Assembly (NCBI RefSeq): GCF_013410375.1 | Contig: NZ_JACCFL010000001.1 | Coordinates: forward strand, 434,001 to 498,000 | Length of the DNA stretch: 64,000 nucleotides | Direction of reading: 5' to 3' | Source: Leifsonia shinshuensis | GTDB lineage: Bacteria > Actinomycetota > Actinomycetes > Actinomycetales > Microbacteriaceae | In this document: positions 17,771-25,658 of the stretch, in pieces | How positions within the stretch are numbered: the first letter of the stretch is position 1 | How the letters are laid out: each line of letters begins with the position of its first letter | Notes under the pieces: generated by a model | Told to the model about the DNA's origin: nothing | The model's database searches: none | Seen by the model: the letters and a program-made list of their open reading frames with translations, nothing else | Made by a program: the position numbers and the translations under genes

Positions 17771-17822
17771 CGGGAGCCGGCGCGCGGGATTGGGTCAGCG
17801 CCGTCCCGCGCGCCGGCTCCCG
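17771..17822. terminator. 19-bp perfect stem-loop, bidirectional terminator candidate
   Basis: Arms 17771-17789 and 17804-17822 are perfect reverse complements (19 bp, GC-rich) with a 14-nt loop. The element lies between the convergent acidic gene (plus) and small membrane gene (minus). The loop holds the stop codon of the minus gene, and the right arm encodes its basic C-terminus (RRAGRR). There is no T-tract. Confidence 0.6.
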
Positions 17823-17995
17823 TACAGCCACACCGCGCCGACGATCAGCCCGGCGACGAGCATCCCGATCCCGACGGCCAGGATCGAGGTGTCGCCGGAG
17901 CGGGGCACGATGAGGCCCACGACGAACAGCACCGCGCCGAGGTTGAGCAGCACCGCGGCCACCCAGCCGAGCGTCGTGCGCAGCGCTGCGTTCAT
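17795..17995 (-). CDS. Small two-helix membrane protein
   Basis: Predicted 66-residue protein with two hydrophobic segments (LGWVAAVLLNLGAVLFVVGLIV, then ILAVGIGMLVAGLIVGAVWLY) and a basic end (GSRRAGRR). The loop PRSGDTS separates the helices. No known domain. ATG 17995. Its last codons form one arm of the stem-loop at 17771-17822. Confidence 0.7.
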   Translation of the reverse strand: MNAALRTTLGWVAAVLLNLGAVLFVVGLIVPRSGDTSILAVGIGMLVAGLIVGAVWLYGSRRAGRR

Positions 17996-18087
17996 TGCCG
18001 GTATCGTAGCCGCCGCCTCTCCGCAAACGCCCTGTTCCGGCGAGAAATCCGGGCACCGGATGCCCGAAGGTGTGTCCGCCCGGGCGG

Positions 18088-18390
18088 TCAGGCCTCGCCC
18101 GGGTGGACGACCGAGGGCGTCGGCGGTTCGTCGAGCGCCTCGTTGATGAGCGCGGCCACGAGGAACTTCCAGTCCGACCCCTCGTGCAGGGTCTCGGTGT
18201 AGCCGAGCGGAATCGCGCCGAACACCGGTTCGTGCTCCTCGCCTTCCGCGGACACCCGCACGAGCCGGCCCAGCTCCGCGTGCGACTCGTCGAGCACCAC
18301 CCACTGGCCCGGCGCCTTCTTCTCGACGTGGAAGATGCGCTCCCGGTACGGGTAGCGGACGCTGGACATCTCGAGTTCGCTGGCGGACAT
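18088..18390 (-). CDS. Conserved hypothetical protein
   Basis: Predicted 100-residue soluble protein (MSASELEMSSVRYPYRERIF...). It is rich in charged residues, with a beta-like centre (KAPGQWVVLDESHAELGRLVRV) and an acidic C-terminus. No recognised domain. The start at ATG 18390 has a GGAAGGA ribosome-binding site 6-7 nt upstream, which supports it over the in-frame longer forms. Divergent from the cupin gene. Confidence 0.65.
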   Translation of the reverse strand: MSASELEMSSVRYPYRERIFHVEKKAPGQWVVLDESHAELGRLVRVSAEGEEHEPVFGAIPLGYTETLHEGSDWKFLVAALINEALDEPPTPSVVHPGEA

Positions 18391-18479
18391 GGCCGTCCTT
18401 CCGTCGGTGGTCGCTCTCAGAGAGCATCAAACGCCCGAGGGGCTGTGCTTGGCAAGATGCGCGTGTCTACGCTGTGCGC

Positions 18480-18878
18480 ATGAGCACGCAGCGGAAGGGG
18501 ACCGCCTCCCCGCAACAGGGTGTCCACAACATCGACGCGGCGTTCGCGCTCGTCCCCGAACCCTGGCAGCCGCACCGGCTCGCCAGCGTGAACGACTACG
18601 ACGTGAAGGTCGCCCGGCTCCAGGGCTCGTTCATCTGGCACGCGCACCCGGACACCGACGAGCTGTTCCTCGTGATCTCCGGCCGGCTCACCATCCAGCT
18701 GCGCGACCGCGAGGTGGAGCTCGGCCCGCACGACGTGTTCGTGGTCCCGCAGGGGGAGGAGCACTGCCCGTTCGCGGAGGAGGAGGCCCTCGTCGTGATG
18801 TTCGAGCCGAAGGGCACGGTCAACACCGGCGACCGCCCCGGAGAGCGGACCAGCGCGTTGCGGGAGCTGCCGGACTGA
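18480..18878 (+). CDS. Cupin-domain protein
   Basis: Predicted 132-residue small cupin. The first cupin motif is recognisable as FIWHAHPDTDELFLVISG (two His and Glu as likely metal ligands), and the second as PQGEEHCPFAEEEA (His). Single-domain beta-barrel proteins of this kind bind a metal and act as isomerases, dioxygenases or ligand sensors; which applies here is unknown. ATG 18480 follows TACGCT by 6 nt, suggesting a leaderless transcript. Confidence 0.85.
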   Translation: MSTQRKGTASPQQGVHNIDAAFALVPEPWQPHRLASVNDYDVKVARLQGSFIWHAHPDTDELFLVISGRLTIQLRDREVELGPHDVFVVPQGEEHCPFAEEEALVVMFEPKGTVNTGDRPGERTSALRELPD

Positions 18879-18888
18879 CCGGCCGGTC

Positions 18889-19539
18889 TCACAGCACGGA
18901 GTCGAGGGCCTCCAGCAGGGCGGCGGGCCCGTCGAACACCGCCCGCGCGCCGGCGTCGGTGAGCTCGGCCGCCCCCACTCCGCCGCAGAGCACGCCGACC
19001 GGGCGGATGCGCGCTCGGGCCGCCGCGGTCATGTCCCACACCGAGTCCCCGACGACGAGCGCTTCGGAGGCCGTCGCGTCCGCCCGGCGCAGAGCGACCT
19101 CCAGGATGCCGGGATCGGGCTTGGCCTCGTCCACGTCGTCCGCGGAGGTGGCGGCGTGCACCGCATCGTCGGCGCCGAGCGCGCGCCGCAGCAGCTCCAG
19201 CTCGTCCGCGGCGGCGGAGGTCGCGAGCACGACCCGGACGCCGCGCGCGCTGACCGCGCGCAGCAGGTCCGCGGCCCCGTCGAACGCTCGCAGCCGCGGC
19301 GCGAGCTCCCGGAAGTGCGCGGCGTGCAGCGCTTTGGCGCGCTCGTTCCACTCGTCGTCGCGCTCGCCGGCGACCGCGCGCAGCAGCTGCGCAGAGTCCC
19401 GGCCCAGCGCGCGGTGGACGCGCCAGGCGTCGACGGGCGCGTCCAGTTCGGCGAACGCGCGCTGCCAGGCGTCGATGTGGAGGTAGTTCGAGTCGACGAG
19501 CGTGCCGTCGACGTCGAAGAGCACGGTGCGGAGGGTCAT
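18889..19539 (-). CDS. HAD-family hydrolase (phosphoglycolate phosphatase-like)
   Basis: Predicted 216-residue HAD phosphatase. Motif I is VLFDVDGTLVDS (Asp9 nucleophile, Asp11), motif II LATSAA, motif III Lys in DEAKPDPGI, and motif IV VVGDSVWD. The cap domain (helical, about residues 17-90) is of the beta-phosphoglucomutase/phosphoglycolate type. It removes phosphate from small sugar phosphates; the substrate is not set by sequence. ATG 19539. Ends 10 bp from the convergent cupin gene. Confidence 0.9.
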   Translation of the reverse strand: MTLRTVLFDVDGTLVDSNYLHIDAWQRAFAELDAPVDAWRVHRALGRDSAQLLRAVAGERDDEWNERAKALHAAHFRELAPRLRAFDGAADLLRAVSARGVRVVLATSAAADELELLRRALGADDAVHAATSADDVDEAKPDPGILEVALRRADATASEALVVGDSVWDMTAAARARIRPVGVLCGGVGAAELTDAGARAVFDGPAALLEALDSVL

Positions 19540-19582
19540 GCCTCCACGTCTTACACCCGGCCGCCGAGCGGGGGAATCAGCG

Positions 19583-19831
19583 TCAGTTGAAGATGGCCCA
19601 CTCCGAGCGGCTCAGCTTGGCGCGCTGGCCGTTGATGACGAGGTACCAGCTCTCCTCGTCGCGGTGGAGGTACTGCGCGAGCATCGTGGTGTACCGCCAT
19701 TCGCCGTTGACCTGGCTCCAGCGGATCAGGGAGATGAGCTGCCCTTGACGCAGGTAGGGCACCGCGACGAAGTCATCGTGTCGCGGGTGTTCGGGACCGC
19801 CCAGCTGGCGCCCCGTCCTCGGAGTGCTCAT
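19583..19831 (-). CDS. Conserved small hypothetical protein
   Basis: Predicted 82-residue protein (MSTPRTGRQLGGPEHPRHDD...). It has a beta-rich aromatic middle (LISLIRWSQVNGEWRYTTM) and a C-terminal WYLVINGQRAKLSRSEW segment. No signal or membrane helix. Not assigned to a known function. Directly upstream of the HAD gene on the same strand (43 bp gap). Confidence 0.7.
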   Translation of the reverse strand: MSTPRTGRQLGGPEHPRHDDFVAVPYLRQGQLISLIRWSQVNGEWRYTTMLAQYLHRDEESWYLVINGQRAKLSRSEWAIFN

Positions 19832-19918
19832 GCGTCACTTTAACCCCACGGCACGCCGTTTGGGAACAGGTGGGAACCTGTTGAAATGAAATAGATTTCG
19901 TGTCAATCCTCGAAGGTT

Positions 19919-20434
19919 TCACCACTCCAGGGTGCGGCTCCAGACCGTCAGCGGGCGGCCGTCCACGTGCGTTCCCGAGCGGAAGCGGGCGAAGCCGCAG
20001 CGGGTCGCGACCGCCTCGCTCGCGGCGTTCCCGTCGAGGGTGCTGAGCCAGACCACCCGCTCGCCCTGGGCGCCGAGCCACGCGGAGAGCGCGGTGACGG
20101 CGCCGGTCACCAGGCCGCGGCCGCGCGCCTCCGGCAGCAACGCGTAGAACACCTCGAAACCGTCCTGCGACCGCCCGAAACCGACCGTTCCGAGCGCCTC
20201 GCCGCCCTCGTCGACGACGTACCGGATGCCGTGCCCCGCCTCCGCCGCGCGCACGTTGCGCTGCGCGCGGAGCCGGGCGCCGTCCTCGTCGAGATCGGCC
20301 GGGTACATCGTCCACGGCGGGATGTCCTCGACGTGCGCGAGCCGCAGCTCGACGTCCCAGTCCTCCTCCTCGAGCCGACGCAGCACCACGCCGTCGTGGC
20401 CCTCCAGAGCGAGACGCAACGGAAACGCATCCAT
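19919..20434 (-). CDS. GNAT-family N-acetyltransferase
   Basis: Predicted 171-residue acetyltransferase of the RimJ/RimL-like type. The acetyl-CoA P-loop is recognisable in LPEARGRGLVTGAV (R-x-x-G-x-G-like), preceded by a beta strand (FEVFYALL) and followed by WLSTLDGNAASEAVATRCGF. The acceptor (protein N-terminus, amino acid or drug) is unknown. ATG 20434 (MDAFPLRL). Confidence 0.85.
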   Translation of the reverse strand: MDAFPLRLALEGHDGVVLRRLEEEDWDVELRLAHVEDIPPWTMYPADLDEDGARLRAQRNVRAAEAGHGIRYVVDEGGEALGTVGFGRSQDGFEVFYALLPEARGRGLVTGAVTALSAWLGAQGERVVWLSTLDGNAASEAVATRCGFARFRSGTHVDGRPLTVWSRTLEW

Positions 20435-20463
20435 CCCCCGACCCTACCCGCCGCACGAAAGAG

Positions 20464-20525
20464 CCGAGTACGCGAATAGTCTGCGTACTCGGCTGCTTCC
20501 GGCTGATTTCGTGCGTACTCGGCGG
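20464..20525. repeat. Three-box GAGTACGC element, copy B
   Basis: CCGAGTACGC at 20464, GCGTACTCGG at 20483 and GCGTACTCGG at 20513. The first two form an inverted repeat, and the third is a direct repeat of the second. Lies between the acetyltransferase start and the oxidoreductase stop. Confidence 0.85.
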
Positions 20526-20529
20526 TGGG

Positions 20530-21549
20530 TCAGCGGGTGGGGGAGAGGGCGGGGATGGTGGCGACGGCGCGCGTGCGGACGGAGTCGTAGGCGCCGAGGA
20601 TGATCCCGAGCACCTCGATGCCCTCCTTGTGCGTGTGCAGCGGGCGGGTGCCGTCGAGGACGCTGCGGGCGAAGTGCTTCAGCTCCTCGCCGAACTGGTG
20701 CACCGGCTCCAGTGCGAGCACGGTGGGCTCGGCCTCCCCGCGCCGCTTGAGCGTGAGGGTGGTCCCGTCGCTGGTCAGGCTGCCGAGCTCGCCGACCGCC
20801 GAGAACTTCTCGGTGCCGGGAGCGGCCTCGTAGGCCCAGCTCGTGACGACGGTGCCGATCACCCCGTTGTCGAAGCGGACGAGCACCGTCGCCGAGTCCT
20901 CGCCCTCCATGAAGGTCAGCCGGTGCGTGGCCAGCATCGCCGTGACCTCGACCGGGGCTCCCCCGGCCAGGTGCAGCAGCAGATAGGTCGGGTGGTAGCC
21001 GGTGTCGATCAGCTCCCCGCCGCCGGAGGTCGACGCGTGCGCGCGCCAGCCCATGTTCGCCGGGTCGAAGTCGTTGTAGAAGGAGTCCGTCGTGCGCACC
21101 TCGTAGACCCGCCCGATCGCGCCGGACTCGATCAGCTCCTTCGCGCGGGCGACCGCGGGGAGGAACAGCTGGTTGTGCGCGCACATCAGGGTGACCCCGG
21201 CCTCCTCGACCGCCGCGGAGACCTCGGCGGCCTCCTCCGGGGTCAAGCAGAGCGGCTTCTCGCAGAGGATGTGCTTGCCGGCGCGGGCCGCGGCGACGAT
21301 CGCGTCCTTGTGGAGGTGGTGGGGCAGGCAGATGTCGACGGCGTCGATGTCCGACTCGGCGAGCATGTCGCGGTAGTCGGCGTAGATCGCCGCGCCGGAG
21401 GCGGCGGCGCGCTTCTCGGCGCTCTCGCGCACCGGGTCGGCGACGGCCGCGAAGGTGATGACATCGGGGTTGAGCAGGTAGCCCTCGACGTGGGCGCCGG
21501 CGATGCCGCCTGCCCCGATCAGGCCGATTCGGACGGTGTTGCTGGTCAT
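20530..21549 (-). CDS. Gfo/Idh/MocA-family oxidoreductase
   Basis: Predicted 339-residue NAD(P)-dependent sugar or cyclitol dehydrogenase. The Rossmann motif is GLIGAGGIAGAH (residues 9-20) and the family signature is AGKHILCEKPLCL (catalytic Lys in EKP). The C-terminal domain contains GGELIDTGYHP, with the Asp and His expected near the active site. It is 110 bp downstream of a second oxidoreductase of the same superfamily, so the two probably act in one pathway (for example inositol or a modified sugar). ATG 21549. Confidence 0.92.
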   Translation of the reverse strand: MTSNTVRIGLIGAGGIAGAHVEGYLLNPDVITFAAVADPVRESAEKRAAASGAAIYADYRDMLAESDIDAVDICLPHHLHKDAIVAAARAGKHILCEKPLCLTPEEAAEVSAAVEEAGVTLMCAHNQLFLPAVARAKELIESGAIGRVYEVRTTDSFYNDFDPANMGWRAHASTSGGGELIDTGYHPTYLLLHLAGGAPVEVTAMLATHRLTFMEGEDSATVLVRFDNGVIGTVVTSWAYEAAPGTEKFSAVGELGSLTSDGTTLTLKRRGEAEPTVLALEPVHQFGEELKHFARSVLDGTRPLHTHKEGIEVLGIILGAYDSVRTRAVATIPALSPTR

Positions 21550-21604
21550 GGGAAGACTCCAAAGAGGATCGAGGGGCGCGTCAGCGCCCGGGAAGTGCCG
21601 GATC

Positions 21605-21620
21605 GGGGCGCTCGCGCCCC
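21605..21620. terminator. Short GC hairpin between two oxidoreductase genes
   Basis: GGGGCG (21605-21610) pairs with CGCCCC (21615-21620) across a 4-nt loop; no T-tract. A second small GC hairpin lies a little upstream. It may attenuate transcription between the two minus-strand oxidoreductase genes. Confidence 0.3.
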
Positions 21621-21659
21621 GCGGCGGTGGTGTGTGTTCGGTGTGGTGGGCCGGCGCGG

Positions 21660-22658
21660 TCAGCGGGTGGCGGCGGGTACGGCGGGCGTCACGGCGCGAC
21701 CCTCCGCGGCGGAGGCGTTCGCCGCGACCACCATGCGGGTCAGCGCGAGCGCGTGGTCGAGGTTGGCGTCGGCACGGCCGCCGTCGTGGATGCGCTGCAC
21801 CCACTCGTCGAACGCGCCGGGCTTGTCGTCCGGGACCGGCAGCTCGCGCCAGCCGTCACCCGTGTCGATCCGCAGCCCGCCGCCGGCGCCCCCGTAGGAG
21901 AGCGCGCCGCGGGTGCCGCGGAGCTCGATCGTGAAGTCGCCGGGTCCCTGCACCAGGCTGGCCTCGAAGACGCCGATCCGTCCGCCCGCGAACTCCGCGG
22001 TGACCACTGCGTTGTCCTCGACCTCACGCCCGGTGAGGCTCGCGTAGGTGGCGTTGATCCGCAGCGGCTCGCTCCGGTGGAACAGGCGGGTGAGGTAGGC
22101 GGGGTGGCAGCCGAGGTCGGTGAGGGCGCCGCCGATCGCCTCGGTCGGGTGGCCGAACCGGTCCGGCAGCCAGCCGGCGATCCAGCCGTCGTGCGCGAGG
22201 CGCACCCGGCTGTAGGCGAGGTCGCCGAGCGTCCCGGCGTCCAGGACCTCCTCGATCCCGGCCGTGTAGCCGTGGTAGAGGCGGGGGAGCGAGACCACCA
22301 GCGAGACGCCGGCGGCGTCGGCGGCGGCGACGAGCTCGTCGGCCTCCTCGACCCTCGGCGCGAGCACCTTCTCGGTGAAAACGTGCTTGCCCGCGGCGAT
22401 CGCGCGCAGGATCACGTCGCGATGGCGGTCGGTGGAGGTGGTGACGGTGACGGCGTCGAGACCGTCACGGGCGAGCAGCTCGTCCAGGTCGGCGACGAAC
22501 TCCACGCCGAACGTCTCGGCGGCCTCGCGGCCGCGTTCGGGGTCGTCGTCCCAGATGGCGACGAGGGTGGTGCCGGGATGCTCCTGGGCGACGCGGGCGT
22601 AATCGCCCGCGTGGACGTGCCAGAAGCCGAGCGCAGCGACAGCGAGTGGATGGGACAT
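21660..22658 (-). CDS. Gfo/Idh/MocA-family oxidoreductase
   Basis: Predicted 332-residue dehydrogenase. The N-terminus AVAALGFWHVHAGDYARVA replaces the usual glycine-rich Rossmann loop with a GFWHVHAG variant. The catalytic block is AGKHVFTEKVLAP, with EKV rather than EKP. IGGALTDLGCHPAYL gives the Asp/His pair. Upstream of the second family member on the same strand, probably co-transcribed. ATG 22658. The substrate is unknown; the divergent loop suggests a distinct subfamily. Confidence 0.9.
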   Translation of the reverse strand: MSHPLAVAALGFWHVHAGDYARVAQEHPGTTLVAIWDDDPERGREAAETFGVEFVADLDELLARDGLDAVTVTTSTDRHRDVILRAIAAGKHVFTEKVLAPRVEEADELVAAADAAGVSLVVSLPRLYHGYTAGIEEVLDAGTLGDLAYSRVRLAHDGWIAGWLPDRFGHPTEAIGGALTDLGCHPAYLTRLFHRSEPLRINATYASLTGREVEDNAVVTAEFAGGRIGVFEASLVQGPGDFTIELRGTRGALSYGGAGGGLRIDTGDGWRELPVPDDKPGAFDEWVQRIHDGGRADANLDHALALTRMVVAANASAAEGRAVTPAVPAATR

Positions 22659-22801
22659 GCCTGTGAAGGCCTCCTTGCCTGGTATTCGATGCGCGCGAAC
22701 TCCTCAAGCCTAACCACTTCACCGCGTCCGGCACAGGTCTTTTGCCGGATTGCCAGCAGAAGTGTGTCCACGGCGCGCGTGACGCGGTAGCGTCGGGCAC
22801 T

Positions 22802-23560
22802 GTGACGCGCATCCCCCTGCATCGCGAATGGCACGGCGACGAGGACTCGCCGCACCCGCCGCTGCTCCTCCTCCACGGCGGCGGCTCCACGATCGAGTCG
22901 AACTGGGGGATGCTGCTCCCGCTGCTGGAGCGCACCCGCTCGGTGCTCGCCGTCGAGCTGCAGGGCCACGGTCGCACGGCCTCCGGCGACCGCGAACCGT
23001 CGTTCGAGGCGTCGGCCGACGATGTCGCCGCGGTGCTCGAGGAGCTCCACCTGGGCCCGGTCGACGTGCTGGGCTTCAGCAACGGCGGCCAGGTCGCGCT
23101 GCAGCTCGCCGCGCGCCACCCGGATCGCGTGCGCAAGCTCGTGCTGGCGTCCGCGCCGCTGCGCCGGGATGCGATGGTCGACGGCTTCTGGGCCGGCCTG
23201 GAGGCCGGACGCTTCGAGGACCTGCCCGCGGTCTACGCCCAAGCCGACTTCGCCGTCAGCCGCGACCCCGGGCACGCCGAGCGGATGTTCGAGCTCGACC
23301 GGCGGCTCATGCTGGGCTTCCAGGACTTCCCGGACGAGCTGGTGGCGTCGGTGGCCGCGCCGACGCTGGTCGTCGGGGCCGACCGCGACGTGGTGCGCAG
23401 CGCCCACTTCGTGGAGGTCGCCGGCCTGCTGCCGGACGCGCGCCTCCTGATCGTGCCGGGAACGCACGGCGACTACCTCGGCGAGCTCCTGGCGGCCGCG
23501 GGCGACGACGCGGCGCTGCGCGCGTTCCTCCCGCACCTGATCGCCTTCCTCGACGCTTGA
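22802..23560 (+). CDS. Alpha/beta hydrolase
   Basis: Predicted 252-residue soluble alpha/beta hydrolase. The oxyanion motif is LLLLHGGGST, the nucleophile elbow GFSNGG (Ser), the acid GADRDV and the late His GTHGDYL. Such enzymes cleave esters or lactones. GTG 22802 is 8 nt after TAGCGT and fits the start of the domain; an in-frame upstream extension exists but lacks domain sequence. Divergent from the oxidoreductase at 22658. Confidence 0.87.
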   Translation: MTRIPLHREWHGDEDSPHPPLLLLHGGGSTIESNWGMLLPLLERTRSVLAVELQGHGRTASGDREPSFEASADDVAAVLEELHLGPVDVLGFSNGGQVALQLAARHPDRVRKLVLASAPLRRDAMVDGFWAGLEAGRFEDLPAVYAQADFAVSRDPGHAERMFELDRRLMLGFQDFPDELVASVAAPTLVVGADRDVVRSAHFVEVAGLLPDARLLIVPGTHGDYLGELLAAAGDDAALRAFLPHLIAFLDA

Positions 23561-23689
23561 GTGCCGCTCCTGATCCCCGCGCCTGACATCCACTTAGGGG
23601 CGGCCGAGCGCCCGAGTTAGGCCGCGCGAAACGCTGGCAATCCGCCCGCGGCCGGGAGGCACGGCCGCGCGCTCTGACAGGCTGGACGG

Positions 23690-23803
23690 GTCGAAGGGGA
23701 GTAGCTCCCCGCGGCACGTCGACACACTGGCCGGCCACGAAGCCCGGCCCGGCGTGCCACCCCGCGCAGCGTCAGCGACCGCGGGGCGAGCGAGACCTTC
23801 GGC
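23690..23803 (+). promoter_or_regulatory. yybP-ykoY-type manganese riboswitch candidate
   Basis: The leader contains the conserved first loop GGGGAGTAGC (23697-23706), a short stem, then CGTCGACACACTGG (23718-23731), matching the family's CGTCAACATACT-like second loop, a GC-rich stem region, and GCGAGACC near the end (23790-23797). CGAAGG (23692-23697) pairs with CCTTCG (23796-23801) to close the structure. It precedes a cation exchanger gene, as expected for Mn2+-responsive riboswitches. Assignment is by memory of the motif; a covariance search would settle it. Confidence 0.8.
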
Positions 23804-23822
23804 CACCCGTCTGCGGTGGCCG
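23800..23822 (+). terminator. Expression-platform hairpin after the riboswitch
   Basis: CGGCCACC (23800-23807) pairs with GGTGGCCG (23815-23822), an 8 bp GC stem right after the closing helix of the riboswitch, whose last bases it shares. The following TCTCCTTCC is pyrimidine-rich but not a T-tract. It could be a weak terminator mutually exclusive with the aptamer helix. Confidence 0.4.
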
Positions 23823-23868
23823 GTCTCCTTCCGTGCCCGGTCGCCGCGCGAGCGAGAGGACCGCTGCC

Positions 23869-25155
23869 ATGACCGGGCCAGCACCCATCACCCCTACCCG
23901 ACCGGGATCCCGGCCCGACGCCGCCCCGTCGCGCCGCCCCGCCCTGCGCCTCCTCCTCCCCCTCGGCTTCGTCGTCGCCGTCGCCGCGCAGGGCGTCGCG
24001 CTCCGGCCGGCCGGCGTCGACCTCCCGCCGGCCGTCGGCATCCTCGCCTTCGGCGCGGCCATCGTCGCCGCCGCGTTCGCGCTCGCCTGGGCCGGGGAGG
24101 CCGCGGAGCTCGACATCTCCGGAGGGCTCGCCGTCGGCCTCCTCGCGGTCGTCGCGATCCTCCCCGAATACGCGATCGACCTGTACTTCGCCTTCTCCGC
24201 CGGCTCCGACCCTGCGCAGGCCGCGTACGCGGCGGCCAACATGACCGGCTCCAACCGGCTGCTGCTCGGCTTCGGCTGGCCGTTCCTGCTGCTGGTCGCC
24301 TTCCTGGCGCAGCGGGCGCTGCGTGCGAGGCGCGCGGCCGACGCCGACGTGCTGCAGAGGCCGTTCTCGATCGGGCTGCCGCGGGAGAACCGCACCGAGC
24401 TCGGCCTCCTCCTGATCGCCTCCGCGCTGACCCTGATCATCCCGCTGACCGGACGGATCGACGTGGCGCTCGGCGTCGTGCTGCTCGCCCTGTTCGTGTA
24501 TTACCTCGTCCGCGTCGCGCGCACGGAGACCGGGGAGCCCGAGCTGATCGGCGTCTCCCGCGACCTCGGCGCGCTGCCGAAGCGGGCCCGCCGTATCGTC
24601 GTCGTCGCGATCTTCGTGCTCGCCGCCGCCGTGATCCTGGCGCTCGCCGAGCCGTTCGCGCACAGCCTCGTCTCGGGCGGCCGCGCCCTCGGGATCGACG
24701 ACTTCCTGCTCGTGCAGTGGCTCGCCCCGCTCGCGTCCGAGGCGCCGGAGTTCGTCATCGCGATCCTTTTCGTCGTGCGCGGCCGGGCGGCGACCGGCCT
24801 CGGCATCCTGCTGGCCAGCAAGGTCAACCAGTGGACGGCGCTCGTCGGCACCCTGCCGATCGCGCACGCGCTCGGCGGCGGCGGCTGGGCGCTGCCGCTC
24901 GACGGGCGGCAGACCGAGGAGTTCGTGCTGACGGCGGCGCAGACCCTGCTCGGCGTCGCCGTGCTGCTCTCGCTGCGGTTCAGCGGGAGGTGGGCCGTCG
25001 CGCTGTTCGTGCTCTTCGCCGCGACCTTCGTGTTCCCGTCGACCGAGGCGCGCTGGCTCGTGGCCGGCGGCTACGCGCTGCTCGCGGGCGTCCTCGCCGT
25101 GGTGCGCCGGCGGGCGCTGGGTGCGACGGTGGCGGCGCCGTTCCGGCGGACCTGA
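23869..25155 (+). CDS. CaCA-family cation exchanger (sodium/calcium exchanger type)
   Basis: Predicted 428-residue inner-membrane antiporter with about 11 hydrophobic helices. The two alpha-repeats are clear: ILPEYAIDLYFAF...GSNRLLLGFGWP (first) and SEAPEFVIAILFVVRG...SKVNQWT (second), carrying the acidic residues that bind cation. Control by a manganese-type riboswitch suggests Mn2+ export, although family members also move Ca2+ or Na+. ATG 23869 has a GAGAGGA ribosome-binding site; the earlier in-frame ATG 23833 would lie in the leader right behind the hairpin. Confidence 0.9.
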   Translation: MTGPAPITPTRPGSRPDAAPSRRPALRLLLPLGFVVAVAAQGVALRPAGVDLPPAVGILAFGAAIVAAAFALAWAGEAAELDISGGLAVGLLAVVAILPEYAIDLYFAFSAGSDPAQAAYAAANMTGSNRLLLGFGWPFLLLVAFLAQRALRARRAADADVLQRPFSIGLPRENRTELGLLLIASALTLIIPLTGRIDVALGVVLLALFVYYLVRVARTETGEPELIGVSRDLGALPKRARRIVVVAIFVLAAAVILALAEPFAHSLVSGGRALGIDDFLLVQWLAPLASEAPEFVIAILFVVRGRAATGLGILLASKVNQWTALVGTLPIAHALGGGGWALPLDGRQTEEFVLTAAQTLLGVAVLLSLRFSGRWAVALFVLFAATFVFPSTEARWLVAGGYALLAGVLAVVRRRALGATVAAPFRRT

Positions 25156-25309
25156 GCGCCGACCGTTCCCGGGCGTCCGGGAGCGGTCGGAGGGCATTCC
25201 CAGTGAGAGCGGTTTCAGCCGCTGGTCCGGTCTTATCCGGGAATGGCGGGTGTGTCAATCCCCTGTATTCGCGAGGCACGATGGGTGTTTCGTGGGGCAC
25301 TATTGCAGC

Positions 25310-25627
25310 ATGGGAAAACTGCTCTACGGCGCAGGTCAGGAATTTGACCTCGATGACCGCGTGCTGAGTCACGTCAAGCTCGCGGTCGTGGCCAAACTGC
25401 GCCGCCACGAGAGCTTCCTGCTCAATTGGGACGTCCCCGTCGACCAGGGTTCGGGGCGCGTGTCGCTCTGGATCAGCCGCGAGATCCCGATCGCGTTCCA
25501 GTTCGCGGGGAGCCGTCCGCCCGCGATCAACCCGCAGTGGCTGGAAGCGCTGATGCACACGTCCCAGCGCACCGGCGGCATGGTCGTGATGGCCGAGGAC
25601 GACCTCAACCAGCACCTTCCCGCCTGA
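25310..25627 (+). CDS. Small conserved Microbacteriaceae-type protein (MGKLLYG family)
   Basis: Predicted 105-residue soluble protein (MGKLLYGAGQEFDLDDRVLSHVKLAVV...). It belongs to a short family common in Microbacteriaceae that is sometimes mislabelled as ATP-dependent DNA ligase; there is no ligase active-site KxDG motif here. The conserved-looking blocks are KLRRHESFLLNW, VSLWISREIPIAFQF and PQWLEALM. ATG 25310 follows CACTAT by 6 nt, suggesting a leaderless start. Function unknown. Confidence 0.8.
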   Translation: MGKLLYGAGQEFDLDDRVLSHVKLAVVAKLRRHESFLLNWDVPVDQGSGRVSLWISREIPIAFQFAGSRPPAINPQWLEALMHTSQRTGGMVVMAEDDLNQHLPA

Positions 25628-25658
25628 TCGAAGCGGCCGGTCGGCTCAGCCGATCGGC

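Noticed and set aside
25310..25627. ATP-dependent DNA ligase annotation for the 105-residue protein
   Set aside because: No KxDG adenylation motif and far too short; the label is a known mis-annotation of this family.
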